Source of the DNA: DATJZH01 sp052146815
Lineage (GTDB): Bacteria > Actinomycetota > Actinomycetes > Streptosporangiales > Streptosporangiaceae
DNA: 64,000 nucleotides
Assembly (NCBI GenBank): GCA_052146815.1
Contig: JBKQMG010000210.1
Location: forward strand, 1-64,000
Reading direction: 5' to 3'
Positions 16,630 to 24,275 of this stretch are shown here, in pieces. The translations under genes and the position numbers were made by a program. The notes under the pieces are model-generated. The model was not told the origin of the DNA, did no database searches, and saw nothing but the letters and a program-made list of their open reading frames with translations. Every line of letters starts with the position of its first letter. The stretch's first letter is position 1.

Positions 16630-17619
16630 ATGTCAGATTCCCACTCGCTTGACTGGCGCAAGCTCGCGCTCGCCCTGGCCGCGACGGTTGCGCTGCTGTC
16701 GGCAGCGGGCTGCGGCGCGATGTCAAGAGCTGCAACCCGCCTGTATACCCGGCCCGGTAACCCGTTGTTAGCCGCCGCTGCCCTGCTGAAAGACAACGGC
16801 AAGCGGGCCGAGGCTGCCGAGCTGACGGCCATTGCCAGGACGCCCTCGGGTATCTGGGCTGCCGGGCAGCCAGGGGAGATGCAGGAGATCCGGCAGGCGG
16901 CCAGGGCAGCGACGCGCGCTGACGCGGCGCCGGTCATCGTCGCTTACAACGTTCCTGACCGCGACGCGTGCGGAAGGTACTCGGCCGCGCGGGTACTGAC
17001 GGCGGCAGGCTACGAGCACTGGATCAGGCAGCTGGCAGCGGCGATCGGCACCGCCAACGCGATCGTCATCGTGGAGCCTGACGCGCTGCCTGACATTGTC
17101 CGGGGCTGCCTGGACCGGACACAGAGCCTCGAACGCTACACGCTGCTCCGGTATGCGATGCGGCACCTGGGCGCGCTTCCCAGGGCGCGCGTGTACCTGG
17201 ACGCCGGCAATCCCGGCATGTTCCCGGATCCTTCGCGCCTCGCCGCCTCACTCGAGCGGGCCGGCATACGCCATGGCCGCGGCTTCTCGGCGAACGTGTC
17301 GAACTTCCAGTGGACGGCGAACGTCGTGGCCTGGAGCCGACGCCTGGAACATGCCCTCGGCGGCAAATCGGAGGCTGTGATTGACACCAGCCGCAATGGC
17401 CGCGGACCGTATACCGGACCTGATGCCCCGCAATGGTGCAATCCGCCCGGCCGGGCCCTCGGCCCGGCGCCGAAACTCGACCCCGGCCCCGCCGGGATCG
17501 ACGCTTATCTGTGGATCAAGGATCCAGGGGCCAGTGACGGAACCTGCAATGGCGGCCCTCCCGCAGGCCAGTACTGGCCGCAGTACGCGGTCGCGCTGGA
17601 ACGAGCAAGCCGGCACTGA
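16630..17619 (+). CDS. Glycoside hydrolase family 6 lipoprotein (CslZ-like)
   Basis: A protein of 329 residues with a lipoprotein signal (LALALAATVALLSAAGCG, lipobox LSAAGC). The GH6 fold is clear: VIVAYNVPDRDACGRYSAA contains the first catalytic Asp region, AIVIVEPDALPDIV the proton-donor Asp, and VIDTSRNGRGPYTG, WCNPPGRALG and AYLWIKDPGASDGTCNGG the substrate-cleft motifs. GH6 enzymes cleave beta-1,4-glucan. Because it directly follows a glxA-like gene, it is probably the endoglucanase that trims the CslA glucan at the cell surface. Its TGA overlaps the ATG of the next gene by one base, so the two are translationally coupled. Confidence 0.88.
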   Translation: MSDSHSLDWRKLALALAATVALLSAAGCGAMSRAATRLYTRPGNPLLAAAALLKDNGKRAEAAELTAIARTPSGIWAAGQPGEMQEIRQAARAATRADAAPVIVAYNVPDRDACGRYSAARVLTAAGYEHWIRQLAAAIGTANAIVIVEPDALPDIVRGCLDRTQSLERYTLLRYAMRHLGALPRARVYLDAGNPGMFPDPSRLAASLERAGIRHGRGFSANVSNFQWTANVVAWSRRLEHALGGKSEAVIDTSRNGRGPYTGPDAPQWCNPPGRALGPAPKLDPGPAGIDAYLWIKDPGASDGTCNGGPPAGQYWPQYAVALERASRH

Positions 17620-19298
17620 TGAAACGGCCCGCTGGAGGGGCACGGCCCCGCATTACCCGCCGGGGGATTCAGATCGCGCTCGGGCTGCTCTGGTACCTGG
17701 ACGGTCTCATGCAGTTGCAGCCAGCCATGCTCACCGGACGGTTTGCTGACGAGGTCCTCCGGCCCGCAGGAGCCGGACAGCCAGCCTTCGTGTCGGCTCC
17801 GGTCCGGGTACTCGCGCAGATCATTTTGCATAACCCAGTCAGCACGGATGTTGCCTTCGCCGTTATCCAGCTGGCGCTGGGAATAGGCATTCTGTACCCG
17901 CGGGCAACCCGCTGGGCGCTGGCAGCCTCGGTGGCATGGGCCTTGTCGGTCTGGTACCTGGGGGAGGGCCTCGGCGGCATTTTCGGTAGCGGCGCCACCA
18001 TGCTCACCGGAGCGCCCGGCGCGGCCCTGCTGTACGCGATCCTGGCTTGCGGCGTGGCACCTCAGCAGGGCACGGATGCCGACGCTCAGCGACCAGCCCG
18101 CTGGCTGGCTCTCGCCTGGGCCCTGATCTGGCTGGCCGGGGCAGTGCGTCAGCTGCTGCCAGGAAGCGACACGAACACCTCCGTGGGCGTGGCTGTGGCC
18201 ATGAACGCCTCAGGTGCGCCCGCGTGGCTCGCTGCCATCGACAATCATCTTTCCGCGCTGGTGCCTTACTACGGCGTGTCGATAGTGGTCGACCTGGTAG
18301 TGCTCCAGGCGTTCGCGGGCGTCGGCGTGCTCCTGTCACGGCGGATCACCGTGACGGCTGTCAGTCTGGGCCTCGGCCTGTCGCTGGTGTACTGGGTCGC
18401 GGGCCAGGACATGGGCGGCTTCTGGTCGGGGACCGCGACCGATCCGAATACCGCGCCGCTGGTCATGCTGCTGGCCATAGCGGTCCTGGGTGCTGTCCCG
18501 TGGCGACAGCGGCGGAGCGGCGTGGGACGGGAGGCGCTCGTCGACAGCGGTGAGCGGGCAAGGGCCGCTTCACCGGCCGAAGGATCAGGTACGGTTCTGC
18601 GGCTGATGGCGGGGCCCGCCCCGCGACGGCGGGAGGCGCAGGGGCTCCTAGACGCCGTGCTCCTTCTCCCGCGGTCTGCGGCGGCCGGGGCCGGCTGTTG
18701 CGCCGGGGCGGGGCCGGGCATTCTGGGGTATGGTCTCGCGCAATCCTGGTCGGCTGGCCGGCGCCGGATGAGTAACCCCCCGCACCTGCGGGCTGTCCGG
18801 GCGGGCGCAGGACGCCATCAGGTTTCGGGCAGTCGGGCAGCTGCGAGGCCTGCGCACCACCAGGGCGTTCTGTTCCCCCTCGGCGGTGTCTGGCTCCGCG
18901 ATGGTGGCGGCGCGGCAGCGGCGACGCGTCCCGTGCTCGATATGGGCCAGTTCGCGTACGTGCCGGGCCACCCTATGCGCCACGTAGAGAGAGAACGCCG
19001 CGGCCGGCAGTTCGACGACCAGCGCCAGGATCAGCGCTTCGGTGGCCGCCTTCCCGCTCGTCGAGGTGGTGACGTCGAACCATGCATCGACAACCAGCAG
19101 GGTCGCGACCATCGTTGCCGGGGCCTGCACCCTCGCATCCAGCCGAAACGCAATATGGGCGGTCAGGTAAACGGCCAGCACCAGGATCAGGTCAAAGCCG
19201 ACCCAGGTGAGACAGAAATGATGCTCGAGATTCCTCTGGGAAGGCTCAGCGCCAGAAAGAGCGTCTATACGGCGAGCCAGACGGCAACAAGCAGGTAG
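17619..19298 (+). CDS. Polytopic membrane protein of unknown function, with probable non-native tail
   Basis: The reading frame gives 559 residues, but only about the first 310 (to near 18550) look native. They hold seven or more hydrophobic helices, including GIQIALGLLWYLDGLMQLQP, FAVIQLALGIGILYP, ALAASVAWALSVWYLGEGLG, YYGVSIVVDLVVLQAFAGVG and PLVMLLAIAVLGAVP. From there on the sequence is Arg/Ala-rich and lies antisense to the membrane-protein relic at 18648-19420, so the original stop has probably been lost. I recall similar actinobacterial membrane proteins without assigned function. The ATG overlaps the GH6 stop (TGATG), so the protein is made together with the GH6 lipoprotein. Confidence 0.6.
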   Translation: MKRPAGGARPRITRRGIQIALGLLWYLDGLMQLQPAMLTGRFADEVLRPAGAGQPAFVSAPVRVLAQIILHNPVSTDVAFAVIQLALGIGILYPRATRWALAASVAWALSVWYLGEGLGGIFGSGATMLTGAPGAALLYAILACGVAPQQGTDADAQRPARWLALAWALIWLAGAVRQLLPGSDTNTSVGVAVAMNASGAPAWLAAIDNHLSALVPYYGVSIVVDLVVLQAFAGVGVLLSRRITVTAVSLGLGLSLVYWVAGQDMGGFWSGTATDPNTAPLVMLLAIAVLGAVPWRQRRSGVGREALVDSGERARAASPAEGSGTVLRLMAGPAPRRREAQGLLDAVLLLPRSAAAGAGCCAGAGPGILGYGLAQSWSAGRRRMSNPPHLRAVRAGAGRHQVSGSRAAARPAHHQGVLFPLGGVWLRDGGGAAAATRPVLDMGQFAYVPGHPMRHVERERRGRQFDDQRQDQRFGGRLPARRGGDVEPCIDNQQGRDHRCRGLHPRIQPKRNMGGQVNGQHQDQVKADPGETEMMLEIPLGRLSARKSVYTASQTATSR

Positions 19299-19420
19299 GC
19301 CCACGCCAGGCGCCGGGCTCGCCGCCGCGCCTCCGGTGGGAGGTCCTGCAAGAGGCCTGGGAGAGGCCAGCGGAGAGGCCGTCCGCTGGTGAATTTCTGG
19401 TAAAGCGTACAGGACCGGGT
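18648..19420 (-). pseudogene. Small multi-helix membrane protein with internal stop and frameshift
   Basis: Upstream frame: EARRRARRLAWAYLLVAVWL AV is followed by a TAG (about 19265) and then, still in that frame, TLFLALSLPR. The continuation NLEHHFCLTWVGFDLILVLA, MVATLLVVDAWFDVTTSTSG and EALILALVVELPAAAFSLYV lies in the neighbouring frame down to the TAG at 18648. This order (short hydrophobic helix, LALSLP, LTWVGFD, DAWFDV) is that of a common actinobacterial membrane protein of unknown function. The two lesions within 50 bases show that the gene is broken. The C-terminal 90 residues, Arg/Pro-rich, are also atypical. Confidence 0.55.
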
Positions 19421-19481
19421 ACCCGCCAAGGAGCTATCCGGACCGGCCGCCGATGGCCGTGCGATGAGAAGAGGCACCGGA

Positions 19482-19580
19482 GGTGCAGAACACGACGGAG
19501 TGACCGGGGTGATCGCCGGGCTGATCGCGCTGCTCGGCCCGCGCGCCAGCGGGCGCTCGCTCGAAGAGATGTCGCAGTAA
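19482..19580 (+). pseudogene. C-terminal relic of a sugar/MFS transporter
   Basis: The plus strand reads EHDGVTGVIAGLIALLGPRA then SGRSLEEMSQ and TAA (19578-19580). A last helix followed by GRSLEE is the typical end of sugar-porter-type MFS proteins. No more of the transporter is present upstream, where the sequence belongs to the N-terminal region of the membrane-protein relic on the other strand. Confidence 0.4.
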
Positions 19581-19634
19581 CGAGGCGGCGGCGGTCCCCG
19601 TGCGGGGGACCGCCGCGGGAGAGGACAATGGATC

Positions 19635-20369
19635 ATGCCGCCCCGACTGGGGCTGGCGGGACCGGGAGGCGCCGTGCTGCTGGCGTTCGACATGTTCGGG
19701 ACACTGGCCGACACGAGCAGCGTCGCGGCGGAACTGGAACCCGCCTGCGGGGATCAGGCCGGGACTGTCGCGGCCGCGTGGCGCCGCAAGCAGCTCGAGT
19801 ACATGTTCCGGGTCACGGCCATGGGCCAGTTCCCGTCGTTCGCCGATCTCACCCGGTGGAGCCTGGCCGGGGCGCTGGCTGAGTCGGGCTACGGGCTGCC
19901 CGACAGCCGGGCGGACCGGCTCGCCGGCGCCTACCGGCGCCTCGCGCCGTTCCCGGATGCCCGCCCTGCGCTGGCCGCCCTGCGCGAGCGCGGGCACACG
20001 ATCGCGATCTTCAGCGTCGGGCCGAGGAAATGGCTCGAGGAGCTGTCCGGCAGTTACCGCGAGTTCGTCGACGCCATCGTCACCGCGCAGGACGCGGGTG
20101 TCTATAAGCCGCATCCCGCGATCTACCGGCATCTGCTCGCCGTCCGGCACGCGGAGCCCGGCGGGACACTGCTGGTCTCGGGTAATCCCTTCGACATCAT
20201 CGGAGCGGCCGCGGTCGGGCTGGGCACCGCGTGGTGCCGGCGCGACCCGGCGGCGGTCTTCGATCCGTGGGGACCGCGGCCCGACCACCTGATCGCCGAT
20301 CTGGCCGAGCTGGCGGACATCCTCCAGCCGCCGGGCTTACGAGCGCAGGCAGGTGCGGCCGATGGCTGA
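19635..20369 (+). CDS. HAD-superfamily hydrolase (haloacid dehalogenase type II-like)
   Basis: A protein of 244 residues. Motif I is LLAFDMFGTLADTSS with the nucleophilic Asp, motif II is the Ser of AIFSVGPRKWLEE, the motif III Lys is in AGVYKPHPAIYRHLL, and motif IV-like residues are in LLVSGNPFDIIGAAAVGLGT. The order and the FDxFGTL start suit 2-haloacid dehalogenases and related phosphatases; the second Asp typical of phosphatases is replaced by the FGTL context, which favours the dehalogenase branch. The stop overlaps the GrpB start by eight bases, so the two are coupled. Substrate unknown. Confidence 0.82.
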   Translation: MPPRLGLAGPGGAVLLAFDMFGTLADTSSVAAELEPACGDQAGTVAAAWRRKQLEYMFRVTAMGQFPSFADLTRWSLAGALAESGYGLPDSRADRLAGAYRRLAPFPDARPALAALRERGHTIAIFSVGPRKWLEELSGSYREFVDAIVTAQDAGVYKPHPAIYRHLLAVRHAEPGGTLLVSGNPFDIIGAAAVGLGTAWCRRDPAAVFDPWGPRPDHLIADLAELADILQPPGLRAQAGAADG

Positions 20370-20910
20370 TCAGCTCGTGGAAATCACTGACTACGACTCC
20401 GGCTGGCCGGAGCGATTCGCCGGGCAGCGGGGGCCGGCAGAAGAAATCCTGCAGCCATGGCTGGCGGGTCCCGTCGAGCACATCGGCTCCACCGCCGTGC
20501 CCGGGCTGCGCGCCAAGCCGGTGATCGACATGCTAGCTCCGGTCCGATCGCTGGCGCGCGCCCAGGCGGCGCTGCCCGCGCTGGCCGAAGCGGGCTGGCT
20601 GCTGTGGCCGGACGACCCGAATCGTCATTACCGGCTATGGTTCCTGCGGCCAAGCCCGCAGGCCCGCGCCCATCATCTGCATATCATCCAGAACGGGCAC
20701 CCGCAGGCCAGGGCACTCCTGGCGTTCCGGGACGCCCTGCGCGCCGACGCCGGACTGCGCGCGCAGTATGCGGCGCTGAAGGATGACCTCGCCCGGCAGC
20801 ACCCCGGCAACCGGAATGCTTACTCCAACGCCAAGACCGAGTTTGTCATCCGCGCCCTGCGCCGGGCCGGAGCCGAGCCCGCGCTGCCCCGTGACGCGCT
20901 GCCCGAGTAA
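20362..20910 (+). CDS. GrpB family protein (UPF0157)
   Basis: A protein of 182 residues from ATG 20362, which overlaps the HAD stop (ATGGCTGA); GTG 20353 is possible. Family motifs are DYDSGWPERFAGQR, VEHIGSTAVPGLRAKPVIDM, HLHIIQNGHPQARALLAFRD and GNRNAYSNAKTEFVIRAL. The family belongs to the nucleotidyltransferase superfamily; IGSTAVPGL with later Asp (KPVIDM) resembles the metal site. It is sometimes fused to dephospho-CoA kinase. Its biochemical role is not known. Confidence 0.88.
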   Translation: MADQLVEITDYDSGWPERFAGQRGPAEEILQPWLAGPVEHIGSTAVPGLRAKPVIDMLAPVRSLARAQAALPALAEAGWLLWPDDPNRHYRLWFLRPSPQARAHHLHIIQNGHPQARALLAFRDALRADAGLRAQYAALKDDLARQHPGNRNAYSNAKTEFVIRALRRAGAEPALPRDALPE

Positions 20911-20989
20911 CGGCGCACCGCGCAGCGGGCCGGCGGCGGGGCTGGCGCGGGCTCGGCCTGGTGCACTTCCTGGACCGGTCCCAGCTGAT

Positions 20990-21590
20990 GGCGAAAGCCT
21001 GACCGCCCGACAGCGCTGAGGGTCTGGCCATGATCTTGCCAGCCGGGTCAGTCATGCTGATCACGGAAGAAGACCACTGGCGGCTCTTGCCGAGAGTGCC
21101 GCGGGCGCCGCTGCGGCTCGTCACCGCGGCGCTGTCGTAATGCGCGGCGGCGAAGTCGGCCAGGTTGTAGCCGTCGGCCACCGCACCCCCCGGATCCTCG
21201 CTGATCACTTCAGCGGAGCTGTTCTTGCAGGCCGAACCGGACGGGCAGCGCTTGCTCACGCTGAAATGTCCGCCGGTCGTCAGGTCCGACAGGCTCAGGC
21301 TGTAGGCCGAGCCGTTCCAGTACACCGACGCAGTGATCGCGTCACCCGGGCTGACCCCCGCGTAGACCACAGAATTGTCCGGGTACATCTCGTACCAGGC
21401 GTCATAGGTCGCATCGCCGCTCGCGTCACAGTAGGCGTCCACGCCGGTCTGCTCGACTGTCCCGTCTTTGTAGCCGTCGAGGCCGACCCAGTGCCCGACA
21501 TAGGCATAGCCGGAGGACCCGACCGGGGACCGCGAGCAGTTGACCGCCGGCACCGTGAAATCGGCCCGGACGTACCTGAGCTGCCGCCCC
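20990..21590 (-). pseudogene. G1-family (eqolisin, peptidase A4-like) endopeptidase, N-terminally truncated
   Basis: The frame from GTG 21553 shows the core of a glutamic peptidase: YAYVGHWVGLDGYKDG, then VEQTGVDAYC (catalytic Gln) and YDAWYEMYPDNS (catalytic Glu), PGDAITASVYWNG, SLSLSDLTTGGHF and at the end GTLGKSRQWSSSVISM and ARPSALSGGQAFAISW. In-frame sequence upstream (YVRADFTVPAV) continues to about 21590, where a TGA blocks it; no signal peptide or first strand remains. After AISW the frame runs on through GrpB antisense to 20846, so the stop is lost too. These enzymes are normally secreted and acid-active. This copy is probably non-functional. Confidence 0.6.
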
Positions 21591-21783
21591 GCGCGGGGCG
21601 CTCGCTCGCGTCGGCCTCGCTGCGGTCAGTGACGGCCTTGGAGATCGCGGCCACCGTGTCGTGCACACCTTCCTGAATGCGCCGCAGCGCGCACGGCCCG
21701 CCTGCTGGCCTGCGCCGCGGCAGCCGGGCAGGTGCTACCGGGGCGTCGCCGGAGTAGGCCGGCCGGCGATTGGAGACAATGCT

Positions 21784-22851
21784 GTGGTGACCGCTGATGC
21801 GCCGGCTGCCGGCGCCGAGCCGCAGGCTGTGCTGTCTCCGCTGACCGGGGCTGCGATCTTCCTGGTCCTGGTGATAAATCCGGGCGGCCAGAACACCGAG
21901 ACCGTGCGCGGCCTGTGCGCAGACGTGGCGGCCCTGGTCCGCGCCGTCGGGTTTCGTGATCCCGACGGTTTCCTCACCTGCGTGACCGGCATCGGTCCTG
22001 ACGCCTTCGACCGGCTGGCGGGCGGGCCGCGACCGGCCGGCCTGCACCCGTTCCGCCCGATCAGCGCCGACGGCCGGGAAGCCGTCTCCACCCCCGGCGA
22101 CCTGCTGTTCCACATCCGCGCAGCGCACATGGACCTGTGCTTCGAGCTTGCCGCCCAGATCATGGCGCGGCTGGGGGACGCGGTCACCGCGGTCGATGAG
22201 GTTCACGGATTCCGCTACTTCGACGAGCGGGACGTGATCGGGTTCGTGGACGGGACAGAGAACCCGGTCGGCGCTGACGCGGAGAAGGCAGTGATCATCG
22301 GCCTCGAGGATCCGGCCTTCGCCGGGGGCAGCTACGTCATCGTGCAGAAATACCTGCACGACCTCGCCGGGTGGAGCGCACTGCCGACCGAGGAGCAGGA
22401 GAAGATCATCGGGCGCACTAAGCTGGCCGATATCGAGCTGGATGACTCGGTGAAGCCCCCGTACGCCCACAATGCCCTCACCACCATCGTGGAAGACGGC
22501 GAAGAGGTGCAGATTGTCCGCGATAACATGCCCTTCGGCTCGGTGGGCAGCGGCGAGTACGGGACGTACTTCATCGGGTACGCCCGCTCCCCCGCGGTCA
22601 CCGAGCAGATGCTGACGAATATGTTCGTCGGCTCTCCGCCCGGCAACTATGACCGGCTGCTCGACTTCAGCCGCGCGGTGACCGGCAGCTTGTTCTTCGT
22701 GCCGTCGGCGCCGCTGCTGGAGAGTCTCGACGACGCGCAGGAGGCTGGCGCCGAGGCGGCGCCGGCGGGAGCCGGACCGGATGCGCGCGTCGCAGCACAT
22801 TACGGGTCACTGAACATCGGCAGCCTGAGGGGAGCATCCCAGGATGAATAA
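21784..22851 (+). CDS. DyP-type heme peroxidase, encapsulin cargo
   Basis: A protein of 355 residues from GTG 21784 with GGAG at 21772-21775 (GTG 21787 is also possible). It has the DyP signature GFVDGTENP at 153-161 with distal D156, proximal heme-ligand H229 (PYAHNALTTI), and distal R246 in RDNMPFGSVGSGEYGTYFIG. These positions match DyPB-class enzymes. The C terminus ends SLNIGSLRGASQDE (342-355), the consensus cargo-loading peptide that docks inside encapsulin shells. A flexible Ala/Gly/Glu-rich linker precedes it. The stop overlaps the encapsulin start by eight bases (ATGAATAA). It oxidises dyes or other substrates with hydrogen peroxide; the natural substrate is unknown. Confidence 0.95.
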   Translation: MVTADAPAAGAEPQAVLSPLTGAAIFLVLVINPGGQNTETVRGLCADVAALVRAVGFRDPDGFLTCVTGIGPDAFDRLAGGPRPAGLHPFRPISADGREAVSTPGDLLFHIRAAHMDLCFELAAQIMARLGDAVTAVDEVHGFRYFDERDVIGFVDGTENPVGADAEKAVIIGLEDPAFAGGSYVIVQKYLHDLAGWSALPTEEQEKIIGRTKLADIELDDSVKPPYAHNALTTIVEDGEEVQIVRDNMPFGSVGSGEYGTYFIGYARSPAVTEQMLTNMFVGSPPGNYDRLLDFSRAVTGSLFFVPSAPLLESLDDAQEAGAEAAPAGAGPDARVAAHYGSLNIGSLRGASQDE

Positions 22852-23647
22852 CCTGCACCGCGAGCTAGCGCCAGTTTCTGGCGAGGCATGGTCGCAGATC
22901 GACGAGGAGGCTGCGCGGACGCTCCGGCGGAACCTGGCGGGCCGCCGCGTCGTGGACGTGCACGGCCCGGCGGGCGAGGCGTTCGCCGCGGTCGCCACCG
23001 GGCACCGGCGGCCGATCGATCCGCCCGCCGCCGGCGTGCTGGCCCAGCAGCGGGTGGCTGCCTCAGTGGTCGAGCTGAGAGTCCCGTTCGCGCTGGACCG
23101 CACGCAGATCGATGATGTGGCCCGCGGCTCGCAGGACTCCGACTGGCAGCCGGTCAAGGACGCTGCCCGGCAGCTGGCGTTCGCCGAGGACCGGGCTATC
23201 TTCGCGGGCTACGCCGCCGCCGGGATCACCGGGATTGGCCCGGCCTCCAGCAACGCGGCGCTGACGCTTCCGGCGGACGCGCGCGAGTACCCGGACGTGA
23301 TCGCCAAGGCGCTCAGCGCGCTGCGGGTCGCCGGGGTCAACGGGCCGTACGCCGTGGTGCTCAGCGCCGACGCCTATACCGAGGTGAGCGAGACCAGGGA
23401 TCACGGCTACCCGGTCATCGAGCACATCGGACGGCTGATCAGCGGCGATATCATCTGGGCGCCGGCGATCACCGGCGCGGTGGTGCTGACCACCCGCGGC
23501 GGCGACTTCGACCTGCAGCTTGGCCAGGACGTCGCGATCGGGTATCTCAGCCACGACGAGGCGCACGTCCAGCTGTACCTGCAGGAGAGCATGACCTTCC
23601 TGGTGTACACGAGCGAGGCGGCCGTCACCCTGACCCCGGCCGACTGA
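22844..23647 (+). CDS. Type 1 encapsulin shell protein
   Basis: A protein of 267 residues, the normal length for the family. It begins MNNLHRELAPVSGEAWSQID, followed by EEAARTLRRNLAGRRVVDVHG, the helix region that in solved shells lines the lumen and binds cargo peptides. FALDRTQIDDVARGSQDSDW, ALRVAGVNGPYAVVLSADAY and GQDVAIGYLSHDEAHVQLYL are the HK97-type P- and A-domain motifs. Sixty copies typically form a T=1 compartment of about 24 nm. Overlap with the DyP gene ensures coupled synthesis. No ferritin-like cargo gene is nearby, so DyP is the only evident cargo. Confidence 0.95.
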   Translation: MNNLHRELAPVSGEAWSQIDEEAARTLRRNLAGRRVVDVHGPAGEAFAAVATGHRRPIDPPAAGVLAQQRVAASVVELRVPFALDRTQIDDVARGSQDSDWQPVKDAARQLAFAEDRAIFAGYAAAGITGIGPASSNAALTLPADAREYPDVIAKALSALRVAGVNGPYAVVLSADAYTEVSETRDHGYPVIEHIGRLISGDIIWAPAITGAVVLTTRGGDFDLQLGQDVAIGYLSHDEAHVQLYLQESMTFLVYTSEAAVTLTPAD

Positions 23648-23716
23648 CCCCGGAGAGGATCACGGGAAGAACCGAACACTGGAAAGTGCAGCCCCGGAAC
23701 CTATAATTTCGCCTCA

Positions 23717-24064
23717 ATGCCTTTCTCATCCCTGCCAGCTGGCCGGCCGATGACCGGCCGCGACAAGCGGGTCATGGCCGTCGTCGGCATCTTTATCGTG
23801 GCCGTCCTCGGCGGCGTGGGCATCTGGGCAGCTGTGCGTCCCGGCAGTTACGGCGCATCGCGCGACGGCTGCATCACCGTGACCGAGCCGAGCAGCACGG
23901 GCGGCGGACTGATGCACCAGTGCGGCAGCCAGGCACGCGCCACCTGCCGTGACGCCTTCGCAAACGCCAGCAGGCTCTCGCTGCTGACCAGGCCGCAGTG
24001 CCGCCTCGCCGGGCTGGCCCCGGCCTCCCCCGCGGCAGCGCCGTCCAGCCAGACGGGAAGCTGA
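23717..24064 (+). CDS. Small membrane-anchored protein of unknown function
   Basis: A protein of 115 residues; a start at the second Met (23750, MTGRDKRVMAVVG) is equally likely. One N-terminal transmembrane helix (MAVVGIFIVAVLGGVGIWAA) is followed by an extracytoplasmic domain with four cysteines: DGCITVTEPSSTGGGLMHQC, then ATCRDAF and RPQCRLAGLA. The even number suggests disulfides outside the cell. I believe similar short proteins occur in other actinobacteria, but no function is known. It begins 69 bases after encapsulin and has an A/T-rich spot (cctataattt, 23700-23709) upstream that may be its own -10 element. Confidence 0.6.
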   Translation: MPFSSLPAGRPMTGRDKRVMAVVGIFIVAVLGGVGIWAAVRPGSYGASRDGCITVTEPSSTGGGLMHQCGSQARATCRDAFANASRLSLLTRPQCRLAGLAPASPAAAPSSQTGS

Positions 24065-24275
24065 TCTGACGCTCTTGCGGGCGGCCGCCGGCAGCAGGAG
24101 CGGTGCCCTGACCTGGCCTCTCAGCCCGGCCATCGTCGGAACCACAGGCGCAGCCGGATCGAGAAGTCGCAAAGCGGACGAGCCAGCCGGCGATCCCGCA
24201 TAGCCTGGATTTCTGCCTCTGCTAATTCTCCGGTGGCGTGTGCCGCTGCAGATTTGTGCTGTGAAAGGAGGGGCG

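Noticed and set aside
21295..22800. 501-residue minus-strand frame opposite the DyP gene
   Set aside because: It is antisense to the DyP gene with shadow composition. The short stretch EGVHDTVAAISKAVTDRSEA near 21640 looked protein-like but has no support.
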